Below are positions 62,601 through 64,000 of a DNA stretch of 64,000 nucleotides, piece by piece. Source of the stretch: Acanthosepion lycidas (lineage: Eukaryota; Mollusca; Cephalopoda; Sepiida; Sepiidae); assembly GCA_963932145.1 (NCBI GenBank), contig OZ010586.1, positions 50,887,389 to 50,951,388 on the forward strand, given 5' to 3'. Made by a program: the position numbers and the translations under genes. The first letter of the stretch is position 1. Each line of letters opens with the position of its first letter. The notes under the pieces are model-generated. The model ran no database searches. It saw only the letters and a program-made list of their open reading frames with translations, and was not told the origin of the DNA.

Positions 62601-64000
62601 ACGTGCATTTGACTTGTTAAACAAACATTAGTATAATTTGTGACATTCCAAGTTCAAGGAGAGACCCTGCATCCATTTGAAGTTCAAAATAATTAATGGA
62701 CTTCAACCAAACTGAAAAATCATAAATATTGCTTTATGTATACAAGTTTGATTTGTATTTGAAGGTGATGAACCAGCTGCACATTTTTTGACTCTGCATT
62801 TAGCAGCCTTAAAAGCAATTTACAAAGATTTATAAGAAACAGTTGCCTCTGAAATCAGAATTACAAATTATATGACAAAATATGCTATGAATATTGAAGC
62901 CCAAAGTGCCATCTATTTTTCTTGACAATAAAAAGTATTCCAAACTGATCATATACTTAAATAATAATCAGCAATCAATGTTATTAGTTGTAATTATAAA
63001 TTAACTAAATAAAGAAAAATAATGTCTTGCTTAGAATGTATTATTCTGAAACAATCAAATTCATTAAAAATTGAAGAGCTCAAGAAAACTACCTTTATAA
63101 TACATCAACTTTTTTTATTTAATATATTCATCCTCATGCATATTAGATCAAGAATCATGTCTGATCTATTCAATGCAAAAGTCAAAAGTGTCATTAAAAA
63201 TTTCAAGTCAGTTGCAAAATTTAATTACAGCAAGATCATACAAAAAGATTATCTACCAAATTTATCATGATCCTTTACATAGTTTTTGAGCAGGAACATC
63301 TATAGATGAATTTGATTACAATAACCTTTATGCACCACTGTTGCAAAACACAATGACATTTTACACGTATCTTTAACAAGTAACAGTACAGAAATAAGTT
63401 TCCAATATAGTTCAATAGTTCAGTGAGGATTTTTATGATTTTTCCTCCTTCACTTTCTCTGATAGAAATAGAGTGCAAGAGAAAGAGATAATGAGAGTGT
63501 CTTAATTATAAGAAATGAAAAGAAAATTAATTGCAGACATAATTTCAATAATGAATGTCCTAGTTAATTCCACATAACAAAGCTCAAGTAAATTACCAAG
63601 AAATAACAAGTCTCAATAAGTAATGAATGAGATATTTCTGACAGTAAAATTTTTTTTAAATATTCTAGACATGTACATAAAAGTACTTTATTAAAATAAG
63701 CTAAAAATTTAGGCAAAAATTTTATATGTTATTCTTAGGATATATGAAAATAATGACATAGTCAAGATGTTAACATTCTACAGTACTTTAAGTAAGATGT
63801 TAGGAAGGAAACCTGCATCAATACTGGAAAGATCTATAAGTGACTGAACTTGAAAAACTTATTTTCCTGAAAAAATGTTTTAAGAGAAAGAAATTTCAAC
63901 CAAAAGCAGTATTGGCTGCTCAGTTAATGAATGCCAAATTTTCCTTGTAGGGAAAGGGATAATATTACCATTAGTATATTAACACAAAAGCATAGAGTTG
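59660..64000. other. AT-rich sequence, no gene seen
   Basis: Apart from a (TG)n tract at 61139-61160 and short homopolymers I see no exon, RNA gene or repeat family up to the window end. Confidence 0.45.

Noticed and set aside
1-64000. CRISPR arrays, bacterial operons, rRNA or intact tRNA genes
   Set aside because: Looked for on both strands; direct repeats are microsatellites or transposon pieces, and the tRNA-like boxes seen belong to degenerate SINE-like copies.

Overview
The window looks like AT-rich, repeat-dense animal DNA that is almost entirely intergenic or intronic, most likely from a mollusc and probably a coleoid cephalopod (octopus or squid). Three things point that way. There are many degenerate non-LTR retrotransposon tails and Tc1/mariner relics. 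There are dispersed repeats that I recall from octopus-type genomes (23757-25113, 53402-53538 and 57964-58545; this is memory, not a search). The only convincing host-gene exon encodes an EGF-like repeat of the MEGF10 type. Nothing is bacterial: there are no operons, ribosome binding sites or CRISPR arrays.

Layout. 1-3965 is a nested inverted-repeat structure: nearly identical ~303-bp outer arms enclose an older, diverged inner inverted repeat and a SINE-like copy. 6690-15140 carries SINE-like copies, two LINE tails and a ~110-bp palindrome. 16440-17260 is a dead LINE reverse transcriptase that keeps its YADD box. 19096-19620 is the end of a mariner transposase. 22490-25113 holds a LINE tail, a 60-bp-arm palindrome and a cluster of one dispersed family. 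25570-26230 is another LINE tail. 27905-29140 holds a dead Tc1 transposase, a near-perfect palindrome and an 80-bp MADE1-like mariner MITE. 29940-30279 is a foldback repeat and 31290-31600 a mariner N-terminal relic. 35430-43490 carries three more LINE tails and a SINE-like copy. 45685-51190 holds a palindrome and several LINE fragments in both orientations, one with a triplicated tail. 53349-55400 holds a SINE-like unit framed by (TA)n tracts, the EGF exon (54179-54319, minus strand) and a SINE-like copy. 57569-59659 holds a hAT-type MITE with a perfect 8-bp target duplication, a cephalopod-type repeat and a palindromic mariner relic. The remainder is low-complexity AT-rich DNA in which I see no gene.

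The genes do not work together as a system. The one probable gene segment is a single phase 1-1 exon of a multi-EGF protein transcribed on the minus strand, so much of the flanking DNA may be its introns. The rest records at least five kinds of mobile element: two LINE families, Tc1, mariner in several forms, hAT, and unassigned SINE-like or foldback families. All visible coding parts of these are broken. The most unusual signals are the nested foldback at the left edge and five compact palindromes, which could form double-stranded RNA if transcribed.
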